Part shown: in pieces, positions 1 to 7,819 of the stretch
How positions within the stretch are numbered: position 1 is the first letter of the stretch
How the letters are laid out: every line of letters starts with the position of its first letter
Origin: Planctomycetota bacterium
GTDB lineage: Bacteria; Planctomycetota; JAJSAM01; JAJVHW01
Length of the DNA: 35,511 nucleotides
Assembly (NCBI GenBank): GCA_021414065.1
Contig: JAIOPE010000035.1
Span: 1 to 35,511 of the forward strand
Direction of reading: 5' to 3'
Position numbers and translations under genes: made by a program
The notes under the pieces: generated by a model
Databases searched by the model: none
Told to the model about the DNA's origin: nothing
What the model saw: only the letters and a program-made list of their open reading frames with translations

Positions 1-1513
1 GGCCGTCCTCGCCGAGACCGATCGAGTCGTGGCTGAAGACGAACACCACGCCGTGGTGCGAGAGCGACGCGAGGCGGACCGGCGCGCGCATGTAGTCGAG
101 AAACGCGAAGAACGTGGCCGTGTACGGCACGAACGCGCCGTGCGCCGCCATGCCGTTCGCGATCGCGCCCATCGAGTGCTCGCGGACGCCGAAGAAGATG
201 TTCCGACCTGAGTACTCGGGCGCCGTCGTCGGCAGACCGACGGGCTTCGCGCCGTCGATCAGCGTGAGGTTGCTGTGCGTCAGGTCGGCCGACCCGCCGA
301 CCAGATTCGGGACCTCGGCCGCGACCTTCTGCTGGATCGCCTGCGAGTGCTGGCGCGTGGCCTTCGACCCGAACGGGGCGCCCTTCGCGAGCGTCTCAAG
401 GAGCGCGGCGGCGGTGAGGCCGTCGGTGGCGAACGCGGCGTCCCAGCGGGCGGCAGCGGCGGCGTCCGACGCGCGCCACGCGGCGACGTTCCGGTCCCAC
501 TCGGCGCGAACCGCGCGGAGTTCCGTCTCACGCGCCGCGTACCGCTCGTACGCCTCGCGCGGGACGAGGAACGTCGGCTCCATCGGCCAGCCGTACGCGG
601 CCTTCGTCAGCTTCGTCTCGTCGGGCCCGAGCGGCGCGCCGTGGGCCTTCTCGGAGCCCTGCCGGTTCGGCGAGCCCTTGCCGATCACCGTGCGGCACAC
701 GACGAGCGACGGGCGGTCCGTCACCGCGTTCGCCGCCGTGATCGCCGCGGCCACCGCCGCGCGGTCGTGACCGTCGCACGCGACGACGTGCCATCCGTGC
801 GCCTCGAATCGCTTCGCGACGTCTTCACTGAACGCGATGTCGGTCGAGCCGTCGATCGAGATCCGGTTCGAGTCGTAGCAGACCTTCAGGTTCCCGAGGC
901 GCCAGTGCCCCGCGATCGACGCGGCTTCGGCGGAGATGCCCTCCATCAGGCAGCCGTCGCCGACGATCGCGTAGACGCGGCCCGACGCCACCGCCGCGCC
1001 GAACCGCGCGCCGACCATCTTCTGCGCCAGCGCGATGCCGACGGCGTTCGCGATGCCCTGACCGAGCGGGCCCGTGGTGACTTCGACCCCGGGAGTCATC
1101 CCGTGTTCCGGGTGCCCCGGCGTGCGGCTCCCGAACTGGCGGAAGCGGCGGATCTCGGCCATCGGCAGGTCGTAGCCCGAGAGGTGCAGCATCGCGTAGA
1201 TGAGCGCCGAGCCGTGGCCCGCCGAGAGCACGAAGCGGTCGCGGTCGCGCAACGCCGGGTCCTTCGGGTCGTAGCGGAGGAACTGCGTCCAGAGCACGTG
1301 CGCGACGTCGGCCATGCCCATCGGCATCCCGGGGTGCCCCGAGTTCGCGGCGTTCGTCATGTCCACGGCGAGCATGCGGATCGTGTCCACGCAGACCTGG
1401 TCCACGTCGCGGGGCCGCACGCCCGCGGCGTCGGCAGACGGCGCGGCGGCCGCGAGGGCCCCCAGATCGGCGGGGGTGGACGGCGTGGACGCGTGGGCGG
1501 AGGGTGCTGACAT
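1..1513 (-). CDS. tkt: Transketolase, 3' end cut by window edge
   Basis: Transketolase moves two-carbon ketol units between sugar phosphates in the non-oxidative pentose phosphate pathway, using thiamine diphosphate in the cytoplasm. About 504 residues of a normally 660-700 residue protein are present; the C-terminal end lies outside the window. Visible family motifs are GHPGMPMGMA near the N terminus, SAGHGSALIYAMLH, GPLGQGIANAVG, the diphosphate-binding GDGCLMEG followed by YDSNRISIDG, GGSADLT, and the pyrimidine-domain FFGVREHSMGAIANG with the catalytic Glu, then SHDSIGLGEDG at the edge. The ATG at 1513 gives an Ala/Ser-rich N-terminal extension of about 25 residues before the conserved part. 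zwf-opcA lie on the same strand about 2.8 kb upstream, so this is a pentose-phosphate locus, but four unrelated plus-strand genes intervene. The family call is very secure. Confidence 0.96.
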   Translation of the reverse strand, partial: MSAPSAHASTPSTPADLGALAAAAPSADAAGVRPRDVDQVCVDTIRMLAVDMTNAANSGHPGMPMGMADVAHVLWTQFLRYDPKDPALRDRDRFVLSAGHGSALIYAMLHLSGYDLPMAEIRRFRQFGSRTPGHPEHGMTPGVEVTTGPLGQGIANAVGIALAQKMVGARFGAAVASGRVYAIVGDGCLMEGISAEAASIAGHWRLGNLKVCYDSNRISIDGSTDIAFSEDVAKRFEAHGWHVVACDGHDRAAVAAAITAANAVTDRPSLVVCRTVIGKGSPNRQGSEKAHGAPLGPDETKLTKAAYGWPMEPTFLVPREAYERYAARETELRAVRAEWDRNVAAWRASDAAAAARWDAAFATDGLTAAALLETLAKGAPFGSKATRQHSQAIQQKVAAEVPNLVGGSADLTHSNLTLIDGAKPVGLPTTAPEYSGRNIFFGVREHSMGAIANGMAAHGAFVPYTATFFAFLDYMRAPVRLASLSHHGVVFVFSHDSIGLGEDG

Positions 1514-1595
1514 GGCGCCCAGTCTCGTCCCGGGCAGGGACATCCGCCGGACGCCGATTCCGACGACATCGGATCGCCGCGAGGGCGCGTGGGAG

Positions 1596-1601
1596 TAGCA
1601 T
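1596..1601 (+). promoter_or_regulatory. Candidate -10 element, possibly leaderless, for the paralogue array
   Basis: TAGCAT (4 of 6 to TATAAT) ends 7 bp before the GTG at 1609, in the 95-bp gap divergent from tkt. No Shine-Dalgarno separates it from the start. Confidence 0.35.
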
Positions 1602-1608
1602 CGGCCCC

Positions 1609-2034
1609 GTGAGTGGAAGCATCGACGCAGCGCAGGTGGGACGTCCGCCGAAGTCCCGGCGGCGCGGGTGGATCGTCGCGGCCGTCGCGCTCGTCGTCGC
1701 CGGAGCTGTCGTGGCGGTGTCGATTCCGGACGCCGAACCGCCGAGTCGTTTCTGGGCGAACGACTTCGACTACGAGCGCCGAATTCGCCCCGCTGTCGGT
1801 GGAAAGCCGATCGACGGGTGGAGCCTCGTGTGCGGGATGGGCTCGGCGCGGAGCGATGCCGACGCGCGGTACGACGCGATCATCGCCGATCGACCGGCGT
1901 TCGCGTGGTTCCGGGTCCGACTCGGCGTCCCCGACGGCGGGCGCCGCACGCTCCCGATCCGCATCGTCGCCCGTCAAGTCACGGCTGACACACAGTGGAC
2001 GGAGTTCGAGGTCGTTCCGATGTCGTTCGAATGA
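1609..2034 (+). CDS. Short membrane-anchored paralogue (N-terminal module only), array member 1
   Basis: This 141-residue protein has no function I recognise. It has a basic N terminus (RPPKSRRRGW), one hydrophobic segment (IVAAVALVVAGAVVAVSI, about residues 20-37) and a soluble part that should face outward. It aligns with the N-terminal part of the downstream protein at 2801: GWSLVCGMG matches GWYGFCQGS, and PAFAWFRVRLG...QWTEFEVVPMS matches PVIAWLADRLN...VWFEAVESLT. The GRW...LTLAPDG C-terminal module of array members 2 and 3 is absent. The GTG start is chosen because an in-frame ATG further upstream would run into the tkt promoter region, and because a TAGCAT -10-like element lies 7 bp upstream. 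It overlaps the next start by 4 bp (ATGA), so the four genes are probably one transcript. Confidence 0.8.
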   Translation: MSGSIDAAQVGRPPKSRRRGWIVAAVALVVAGAVVAVSIPDAEPPSRFWANDFDYERRIRPAVGGKPIDGWSLVCGMGSARSDADARYDAIIADRPAFAWFRVRLGVPDGGRRTLPIRIVARQVTADTQWTEFEVVPMSFE

Positions 2035-2804
2035 CCCGCCGCGCGTGGGCCGTCGTCGTCGTGGGCGCCCTGGCGGTCGTCGCGGCGACGGCGTGGAGAA
2101 TCGCGCGAGTCGAGCCGGAGCCTCGACGAGCGTTCGTCCTCTTGTGCGCGAAGTCCACCACGCTCTACACCGCGCCGGATGGCGACGAGATCCCCGGCTG
2201 GCAGGCCTACTTCGACGTGTGGCCAGCCGACGCGTCCGATTGGCCGGTGTCCGTCAGACCCCGATGTCGAGAGACGCGGAAGGGCGTCGACCTTCTGCCT
2301 CCTCGCGACCGCCTCCGCCCCTGGCTGGAGCGGCTGCGCCTCGTCAAGCCGCGGCCCAACCGGGTGATCACTTACCTCGCGGACCAGGCCATGGTGCCAC
2401 TCCGGGACTCGGATGCGCGTGGCTACCGCGGGCTGACGATTGTCCGCCACGTCACCCGACCGTCCGGCGATTGGCTCGAGTGCGTGAGAAGCCTCACGGA
2501 CCTGCCGCCCGGAGCGCTCGTCGATCCCGCGATCGCGGGTCGCTGGTACTACGCACCGTCGGGACGCGAACCGGGGCTCGTGCTCACGCTCGCCCCGGAC
2601 GGAGCGCTGCACGTCGACTCGCCGCTCGACGCTGTTCGCGGAGTTCGCTGGGGCGCCACCGAGTCGAAGCTGTTCCTGGAGTTCGCCGACGTTCGGGAAA
2701 CGCTCTCGTACTCGATGGGTCCGGGCATCCACGTCCACCGACTCGGGCCGAGTCGAGACTCGTTCCTCGCGCCGGGCGGATCGGCCGGATGGGATCTGCG
2801 ATGA
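2031..2804 (+). CDS. Membrane-anchored two-module protein, array member 2
   Basis: This 257-residue protein of unknown function starts MTRRAWAVVVVGALAVVAAT, a positively charged start followed by a single membrane anchor or signal segment. An N-terminal module carries LYTAPDGDEIPGW (about residues 44-56). A C-terminal module carries AIAGRWYY, LVLTLAPDGALHVDSP and RGVRWGATESKLFLEF, which reads as beta-strand-rich and lipocalin-like; that fold is my inference. The ATG at 2031 overlaps the previous stop. It was preferred over an earlier in-frame ATG at 1995 because the next paralogue starts with the same residues. The first 27 bases are identical to those at 2801, so the two genes arose by duplication. 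Confidence 0.85.
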   Translation: MTRRAWAVVVVGALAVVAATAWRIARVEPEPRRAFVLLCAKSTTLYTAPDGDEIPGWQAYFDVWPADASDWPVSVRPRCRETRKGVDLLPPRDRLRPWLERLRLVKPRPNRVITYLADQAMVPLRDSDARGYRGLTIVRHVTRPSGDWLECVRSLTDLPPGALVDPAIAGRWYYAPSGREPGLVLTLAPDGALHVDSPLDAVRGVRWGATESKLFLEFADVRETLSYSMGPGIHVHRLGPSRDSFLAPGGSAGWDLR

Positions 2805-2866
2805 CCCGCCGCGCGTGGGCCGTCGTCATCGTGGGCGCGCTCGCGGTCGCCGGGGCGGCGGCGTGG
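2031..2866 (+). repeat. Tandem gene duplication repeat (2031-2096 and 2801-2866)
   Basis: The 5' ends of array members 2 and 3 are near-identical over about 66 bp; the first 27 bases match exactly. Shorter identities recur in the GRW/LAPDG part. This marks a tandem duplication of about 770 bp. Confidence 0.75.
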
Positions 2867-3496
2867 GTCGTCGGGCGCGAGCCGCCGGCGCCGCGGCGGG
2901 TGTTCGTGCGGGTCGGGGAACACGCGGAGGCGACGCTCCACTCGGAGCCCGACGGCGACGAGATCGCGGGGTGGTACGGCTTCTGTCAGGGCTCCGTGTT
3001 CTCTCTCAAGTCCGACCCGCTGGCAGTGATCGTCGAGCCACGGCGCAATCCGGTGATTGCGTGGCTTGCGGACCGTTTGAACCTCGATCGGAGCGGGACC
3101 GCCGCCGAGGTTCCGTTCCTGACCGTCGTCGGCAAGACCAGCACGTCCTCAGGCGTGTGGTTCGAAGCGGTGGAGAGCCTCACGGACTTGCTGGAAAGCG
3201 AGCGACGCATCGACCCGACCATCGCCGGCCGCTGGCGACTCCAGCCCGCGGGCTACGTCCAAGGCCTGTCGCTCACGCTCGCGCCGGACGGCTCGCTGCA
3301 CGTAGACGCGCCCGAAGGCGGTGCGCGCGGCGTCCGGTGGGCCGCGTCGAAGGACCGTCTGCTCCTTGAGCTCACGGACGTGAGCGACGATCTCTCACAG
3401 TTCGTGCGGCCCGGGCTCCGCAGGTTCGAGCTGGACCGCGAGCGGAAGTCGTTCGCGACGGGCTGGGGCGGCCCGAAAGGCTGGCGCGAGGAGTGA
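2801..3496 (+). CDS. Membrane-anchored two-module protein, array member 3
   Basis: This 231-residue close paralogue of the preceding gene has the start MTRRAWAVVIVGALAVAGAA, the membrane anchor, the N-terminal motif LHSEPDGDEIAGW, and the C-terminal module TIAGRWRLQP...LSLTLAPDGSLHVDAP...RGVRWAASKDRLLLEL. The ATG overlaps the upstream TGA by 4 bp, and its own stop overlaps the next GTG. Its N-terminal half is the clearest match to the short first member, which links all of them as one family. I do not recognise a characterised family. It is probably an envelope protein exposed to the periplasm, judging only from the anchor. Confidence 0.85.
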   Translation: MTRRAWAVVIVGALAVAGAAAWVVGREPPAPRRVFVRVGEHAEATLHSEPDGDEIAGWYGFCQGSVFSLKSDPLAVIVEPRRNPVIAWLADRLNLDRSGTAAEVPFLTVVGKTSTSSGVWFEAVESLTDLLESERRIDPTIAGRWRLQPAGYVQGLSLTLAPDGSLHVDAPEGGARGVRWAASKDRLLLELTDVSDDLSQFVRPGLRRFELDRERKSFATGWGGPKGWREE

Positions 3497-4269
3497 CGGA
3501 CGCGGCACGCCCGGCGGTCCCCGCGCCGCGCCGCAGCGCGTGGCGGGTCGTCGTCGTCACGGCCCTCGTGCTGATGGCGTCGATCGCGGCGTGGATCGCG
3601 TGCGGCGGGTCCGAGCCCCCGCCGTTCCCCGAGCGCGTGTGGACGCGCTGGGCGTCGAGCGGCGACGACACGACCTTCTACACGGCGCCGGACGGCGAGG
3701 TCGTCCCCGGGTGGCGGCTCGACATGAGCCTGTCGGGGACGGGCACCAGCGGGAGTGCGTTGGAGCAGATCGGGCCCGTCGTGCGGCAGCTTCGACGGTT
3801 CCGAGAAGCGGTCCGCCCGCTCCCGCCACCGACGACAATCAACGGCGTCACTTACTACCCCATTCGTGGCGGGCTATTCAATCGGGTCGAGCGGATGCAC
3901 AACGTGGAGCGGTTCACCAAGTGGCGCCACGGCATTCACTGGGTGCAGTGGGTCGCGCCGTCGGTCATCCCGGTGGACGAGTTCAGGGCCACGCCTGCGC
4001 TCGTCGGGACGTGGCGGTTCGAGTCGTTCGGCGAGGTGAGCGCACCCGACGTGCGCGACGTGCATTTCGGACCCGACGGCCGCATCCTGGATCGGCCCGA
4101 CAGCCTCCTCATCTTCGGCACGTGGAGCGAGGCGCGGGGCTTCGTGCGGCGAGTACGAGCTAGCCAGCCGTGGACGAACACGATCTACGTCCTCTCCCCC
4201 GACGGCAACGCGCTCCTGAGCACCGTCGGCGGCCGCGAGGTCGCGCGGAGGGTGGTCGATGAGAAGTGA
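3493..4269 (+). CDS. Membrane-anchored two-module protein, divergent array member 4
   Basis: This 258-residue protein starts at a GTG overlapping the previous stop (GTGA). After a basic N terminus (RRSAWRVVVVTALVLMASIAAWIA) there is one membrane segment ending in AWIACGG, which could also serve as a lipoprotein-like cleavage site. The family signature FYTAPDGEVVPGWRLD is conserved at about residues 60-75, and the C-terminal module has ALVGTWRFESFGE and VHFGPDGRI in place of GRW and LTLAPDG. The middle differs from its neighbours, so it is the most diverged copy. Function unknown. It converges on opcA with about 39 bp between the two stop codons. Confidence 0.85.
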   Translation: MTDAARPAVPAPRRSAWRVVVVTALVLMASIAAWIACGGSEPPPFPERVWTRWASSGDDTTFYTAPDGEVVPGWRLDMSLSGTGTSGSALEQIGPVVRQLRRFREAVRPLPPPTTINGVTYYPIRGGLFNRVERMHNVERFTKWRHGIHWVQWVAPSVIPVDEFRATPALVGTWRFESFGEVSAPDVRDVHFGPDGRILDRPDSLLIFGTWSEARGFVRRVRASQPWTNTIYVLSPDGNALLSTVGGREVARRVVDEK

Positions 4270-4308
4270 CGGAAGCGGGCCGGACTGCGGTTCGTTCGGA
4301 GCCCCCCC

Positions 4309-5550
4309 TCACCCCGCGCACAGCGCCGCCGCCAGCTCCGCGCCGCGGCGGATGGCCTCCGGCGCCACCGGGTCGGCGTGGATCTCCAGCAGCGCCGCGG
4401 CGAGGACGTCCACCGGGTCCACGTCGCGGAAGGGCGCGGGACGCACGGGGCGGAAGCCCGCGGGGACCTCGCACTCGACGGTGCCCTGCGACGTGCGACG
4501 GACGACGAGGCGGTTGCGCGTCCCGTTCGGGCCGGGCGCCGCGAGTTCGACGTCCACGACGCCGCGCCACTCTCCGTCGCGCGGCTCGATCGTGACGTGT
4601 GCGTCGTGCAGCGCGTCCGGTGACGGGAAACACACCTCGCGGTCGCCGCTGCGGACGCACGGACGCCACCGCAGCGCCGTCGCGAGCCACCCCGCGAGCA
4701 GCGGCGCGGCCGACGCCGCGGGGACCTTGCCGCGCGGCGCGCCGACGCCGATGCGGACCGTGTCGATCGCGCGGAGGAACTCGCGGTGCGACGGCTCGTC
4801 GAACGCGCGGGCGAGCGCCGTGCGCCACGGCGCGAGCCGCGGCCACGCGAGGTCGGCGAGCTTGCCGCGGGGCGTGCTGCGAGTGTTGGCACCCGCCGCC
4901 GTCGGCGCCCCGCCCGCGGACGCCACACCGAGCGCGCCTTCGACGGGCCACGGCGCCGCGCGCGTGACGTCGCCCGCCGCAGGCAGCAGGTGCGACGCAT
5001 CCACGTCGTCCGGGAGGTCCTCGGTGTCGATGACGACGCGGTCCGCGAGGTCGCGCAACTCGGCGACGTACGCCCGCGGACGCGGCACCGGGCCGGTCCA
5101 CCAGAGCGTCGTCGCGAGGTCGGGCTCGAGCGTCGCGCGGACCACCGCCGGGACGCGGTCCAACTGACTGCCGCGCGCGTCGAGCAGCACGATCTCCCCC
5201 GCCACGCTCGACCGCGACACGTCGCCGATCTCGGCGGACGCCACGCGCGACGCCGACACGAACGCGCGCGGCGGGCCGTCGCCCGGTTCGTCGGGGCGGG
5301 CGCGAATCAGGATCACACGCGCCGGGATGCGCTCCGTCAGCGACGTCGCGAGGAACCTCGCCACGATCTCCGACGGGCCGTCGCCCGCGTGGATCACCAC
5401 GTTGAGGAGACACGCGCGGTGCACGGCGATCCGCGACCGCTTCGCGATCCCACGCCAGATCGCGTCGAGTTCCGCGTCGATCTTGTCGCAGGGAACCTCG
5501 ATCTCGTTGCCGCCCGCGAACCCCTGGAGTTCGATCGTGTCGTGGCTCAC
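4309..5550 (-). CDS. opcA: Glucose-6-phosphate dehydrogenase assembly protein OpcA
   Basis: OpcA (413 residues here) is a cytoplasmic partner of glucose-6-phosphate dehydrogenase, needed for its activity or redox activation in cyanobacteria and actinobacteria. The protein shows the family pattern: an N-terminal part with AVHRACLLNVVIHAG, a middle part resembling the OpcA glucose-6-phosphate dehydrogenase assembly domain (TTLWWTGPVPRPRAYVAELRDLADRVVIDTED) and a C-terminal part around PLLAGWLATALRW. The GTG start at 5550 overlaps the zwf stop in a GTGA, so translational coupling is likely. The position directly behind zwf is the classic arrangement and supports the call. A Pro/Ala-rich insert lies around residues 215-235. 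Confidence 0.9.
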   Translation of the reverse strand: MSHDTIELQGFAGGNEIEVPCDKIDAELDAIWRGIAKRSRIAVHRACLLNVVIHAGDGPSEIVARFLATSLTERIPARVILIRARPDEPGDGPPRAFVSASRVASAEIGDVSRSSVAGEIVLLDARGSQLDRVPAVVRATLEPDLATTLWWTGPVPRPRAYVAELRDLADRVVIDTEDLPDDVDASHLLPAAGDVTRAAPWPVEGALGVASAGGAPTAAGANTRSTPRGKLADLAWPRLAPWRTALARAFDEPSHREFLRAIDTVRIGVGAPRGKVPAASAAPLLAGWLATALRWRPCVRSGDREVCFPSPDALHDAHVTIEPRDGEWRGVVDVELAAPGPNGTRNRLVVRRTSQGTVECEVPAGFRPVRPAPFRDVDPVDVLAAALLEIHADPVAPEAIRRGAELAAALCAG

Positions 5551-7106
5551 GGACGCCTCCAGCGGTAGCCGTCGCGCTCGAGCAGGGCGTCGGCGCCCGC
5601 CGGGCCCCACGTGCCGGCCTCATACGTCTCCGGCACCTCGACGGACGAGCCCTTCCACGCGTCGCGCAGCGCCGTGATCCACTGCCACGACGCCTCGACC
5701 TCGTCGTCCCGCGTGAACAGCGTGGAGTCGCCGATGAGCGCGTCGAGGAGCAGGCGCTCGTAGGCCTCCGGCGGCGCCGCGCCGAAGCTCGTGCCGTAGC
5801 GGAAGTCCATCGTCACGGGCTGCGCGACCATGTCGGGCCCCGGCAGCTTCGTCAGGAACCGGAGCGACATGCCTTCGTCGGGCTGGATGCGGATGGCGAG
5901 CACGTTCTGGCCGACGTCGCCGCCGAAGAGCCGGTGCGGCGCGGGCTTGAAGTGGATGGCGATCTCGCTCACCTTCTTCGGCATCGCCTTGCCGACACGC
6001 AGGTACCAGGGCACGCCGCCCCACCGCCAGTTGTCGATCCAGAGCCGGAGCGCCACGTACGTCTCGGTCGTCGAACCGGGCGGCACGCCCGTCTCCTCGA
6101 GGTAGCCGGGGATCTCCTTCCCGCCGGGCGCGCCGCGGACGTACCGACCGCGCACGCACGACTCGGCGATCCGCGCGGGGTCGATCGGCCGGAGCGCGCG
6201 CAGCACCTTCACCTTCTCGGTGCGCACGGCGTCGGCCGCGAACTCCACAGGCGGCTCCATCGCCGTGAGCGCGAGGAATTGGAAGACGTGGTTCTGCACC
6301 ATGTCCCGCACGATCCCCGCTTCCTCGAAGTACGCGCCGCGGCCCGCGACGCCGATCGACTCGGCCACCGTGATCTCGACGTGCTCGACGTAGCGCGAGT
6401 TCCAGAGCGGCTCGAACATCCCGTTCGCGAAGCGGAAGACGAGGAGGTTCTGAACCGTCTCCTTCCCGAGGTAGTGGTCGATCCGGTAGAGCGCGCTCTC
6501 CGGGACGAGCGAGATCAGGTCGCGGTTCAGCGCCCGCGCGCTGGCGAGGTCGGTGCCGAACGGCTTCTCGACGACGAGCCGCGCGCGGCCGCGGCCAGCG
6601 TCGTCCTCACCAACGCCAGGCACAGCGTTCGCGAAGAGCCCCGCCGCGGCGAGACGTCGCGAGACCGCTGCGAAGAGCGACGGCGGCGTCGAGAGATAGA
6701 AGACGTTCTCCGCCGGCGCGTCGATCCGCGCCTCGTGGGCCGCGAGCCGCTCGCGCAGCGCCGCGTACTCGGCGTCGGACTCCTCGCGGATCGCGTGGTG
6801 TACGAGCCGCTGCGCGAATCGGCCCCACGCCGCGTCCGTCACGGGCACCCGCCCGAACTCCTCGACGCCCTGTCGCATCCGCGCGCGGAACGCGTCGTCG
6901 TCCCAGTCGCGGCGCGACACGCCGACGATCATCGTCCGGTCGTCGAGGAGATCGTCGTGCTGAAGCGCGAACAGCGCCGGCACGAGCTTCCGGTGCGCGA
7001 GGTCGCCGGACGCCCCGAAGATCACGAGCGCGCCCGGCAGCGACCGCCGCGTGCGACGGAGCCCATCACGGAGCGGATTGGTCGCGGCGGCGAAGTTGGG
7101 CGTCAT
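5547..7106 (-). CDS. zwf: Glucose-6-phosphate 1-dehydrogenase
   Basis: This 519-residue enzyme makes the first, NADP-linked step of the oxidative pentose phosphate pathway: glucose 6-phosphate to 6-phosphogluconolactone. The Rossmann nucleotide-binding motif FGASGDLAHRKL is at about residues 30-41, EKPFGTD at 180-186, and the substrate-binding and catalytic signature RIDHYLGKETVQN at 208-220. The length fits the family (about 490-520). I chose the ATG at 7106 (MTPNFAAATNPL). An upstream in-frame start at 7244 would add 46 low-complexity residues that match nothing in the family. No clear Shine-Dalgarno precedes the start. It is the first gene of a zwf-opcA pair and is transcribed away from the lipoprotein gene at 7261. 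Confidence 0.97.
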   Translation of the reverse strand: MTPNFAAATNPLRDGLRRTRRSLPGALVIFGASGDLAHRKLVPALFALQHDDLLDDRTMIVGVSRRDWDDDAFRARMRQGVEEFGRVPVTDAAWGRFAQRLVHHAIREESDAEYAALRERLAAHEARIDAPAENVFYLSTPPSLFAAVSRRLAAAGLFANAVPGVGEDDAGRGRARLVVEKPFGTDLASARALNRDLISLVPESALYRIDHYLGKETVQNLLVFRFANGMFEPLWNSRYVEHVEITVAESIGVAGRGAYFEEAGIVRDMVQNHVFQFLALTAMEPPVEFAADAVRTEKVKVLRALRPIDPARIAESCVRGRYVRGAPGGKEIPGYLEETGVPPGSTTETYVALRLWIDNWRWGGVPWYLRVGKAMPKKVSEIAIHFKPAPHRLFGGDVGQNVLAIRIQPDEGMSLRFLTKLPGPDMVAQPVTMDFRYGTSFGAAPPEAYERLLLDALIGDSTLFTRDDEVEASWQWITALRDAWKGSSVEVPETYEAGTWGPAGADALLERDGYRWRRP

Positions 7107-7199
7107 GCCGCGGAGGTTCGCATCCCCGGCGTGAGGGGACAACGTCGGCGCGGCGGCGTTGCGATCTCCGGCGCTCCCGACGCTCGGTGCGCGTTCCGG

Positions 7200-7205
7200 T
7201 ACACT
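7200..7205 (+). promoter_or_regulatory. Candidate -10 element for the 7261 lipoprotein gene
   Basis: TACACT fits a sigma-70 -10 hexamer (4 of 6, with the key A2 and T6). It lies 55 bp before the ATG at 7261, leaving a leader with an AGAGG (7246-7250) 10 bp before the start. No convincing -35 is seen. Confidence 0.35.
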
Positions 7206-7260
7206 CGGCGCGGGTTCCGTCGGCACGCGCGGGCCGTCCCGCACGAGAGGTCACCCCGTC

Positions 7261-7737
7261 ATGCGTTCCATTCGAGTGCTTGCGTTCGCCCTGGGCGTCG
7301 CCGGTTGCGGCGGCGGTTCCCGCGCGGTCTCGCTTCCCGCGGAACTTCCGCAACACGGCTTCGGCGCACCCGGCGACGCGGTCCGCGTGTCGCTCGTCCA
7401 CACGTACTCGGACTACACCGGCAAGTTCCGCGACGCGCGCACCGGCGCCGTCGTGGAGAAGGGCCTCGTCTGGGAGTTCGCCGATCCGGCTCCGTTCTGG
7501 GCGTGCTTCGACGGCGCGGTGACGAAGACGTTCGCCGAGGGCGACCTGCCCGGCGCGAAGGCCGTCCTCACGATCCAGGCCGGGCCTCGCACGCTTTGGT
7601 TCCACGCCTACCGCGGCTGGGCCTCAGTCGAGGCGCCCGGCGCGGACGGCAAAACCACCGGCGGCGACTGGCGCTTCTCCCCCGAGGCGACCGATCGCGT
7701 CGTCGAGTTGCTGAACCGGACTCCGCCGGTGAAGTGA
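7261..7737 (+). CDS. Small lipoprotein of unknown function
   Basis: This 158-residue protein starts MRSIRVLAFALGVAGCGGGS, a short signal peptide with a lipobox-like VAGC, so the mature protein is probably lipid-anchored from Cys15. The rest is compact, with aromatic-rich strands (FADPAPFWACFDG, RTLWFHAYRGW) and WRFSPEATDRVVELLNR near the end. I recognise no family. The ATG at 7261 was chosen because it begins the signal peptide and has an AGAGG ten bases upstream. The longer frame back to 7159 lacks any export signal. It is divergent from zwf. Confidence 0.75.
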   Translation: MRSIRVLAFALGVAGCGGGSRAVSLPAELPQHGFGAPGDAVRVSLVHTYSDYTGKFRDARTGAVVEKGLVWEFADPAPFWACFDGAVTKTFAEGDLPGAKAVLTIQAGPRTLWFHAYRGWASVEAPGADGKTTGGDWRFSPEATDRVVELLNRTPPVK

Positions 7738-7804
7738 GGCCGCGGGTGCGGCGGGGGACGCCGGGCACCCTCAACTCGCGCCGCGTCCGTTCCCGATGCT
7801 TGAC

Positions 7805-7813
7805 GGAAGGAGG
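7805..7813 (+). promoter_or_regulatory. Strong ribosome binding site deciding the 7820 start
   Basis: GGAAGGAGG lies 6 bp before the GTG at 7820. It overlaps codons of the longer reading from 7796, so GTG 7820 is the more likely start. Confidence 0.75.
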
Positions 7814-7819
7814 TCCGCC

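Noticed and set aside
275..1510. Long plus-strand open frame of 411 codons opposite tkt
   Set aside because: Arg/Asp/Val-rich composition with no domain; it is the mirror of the clear transketolase coding strand, an effect of high G+C.
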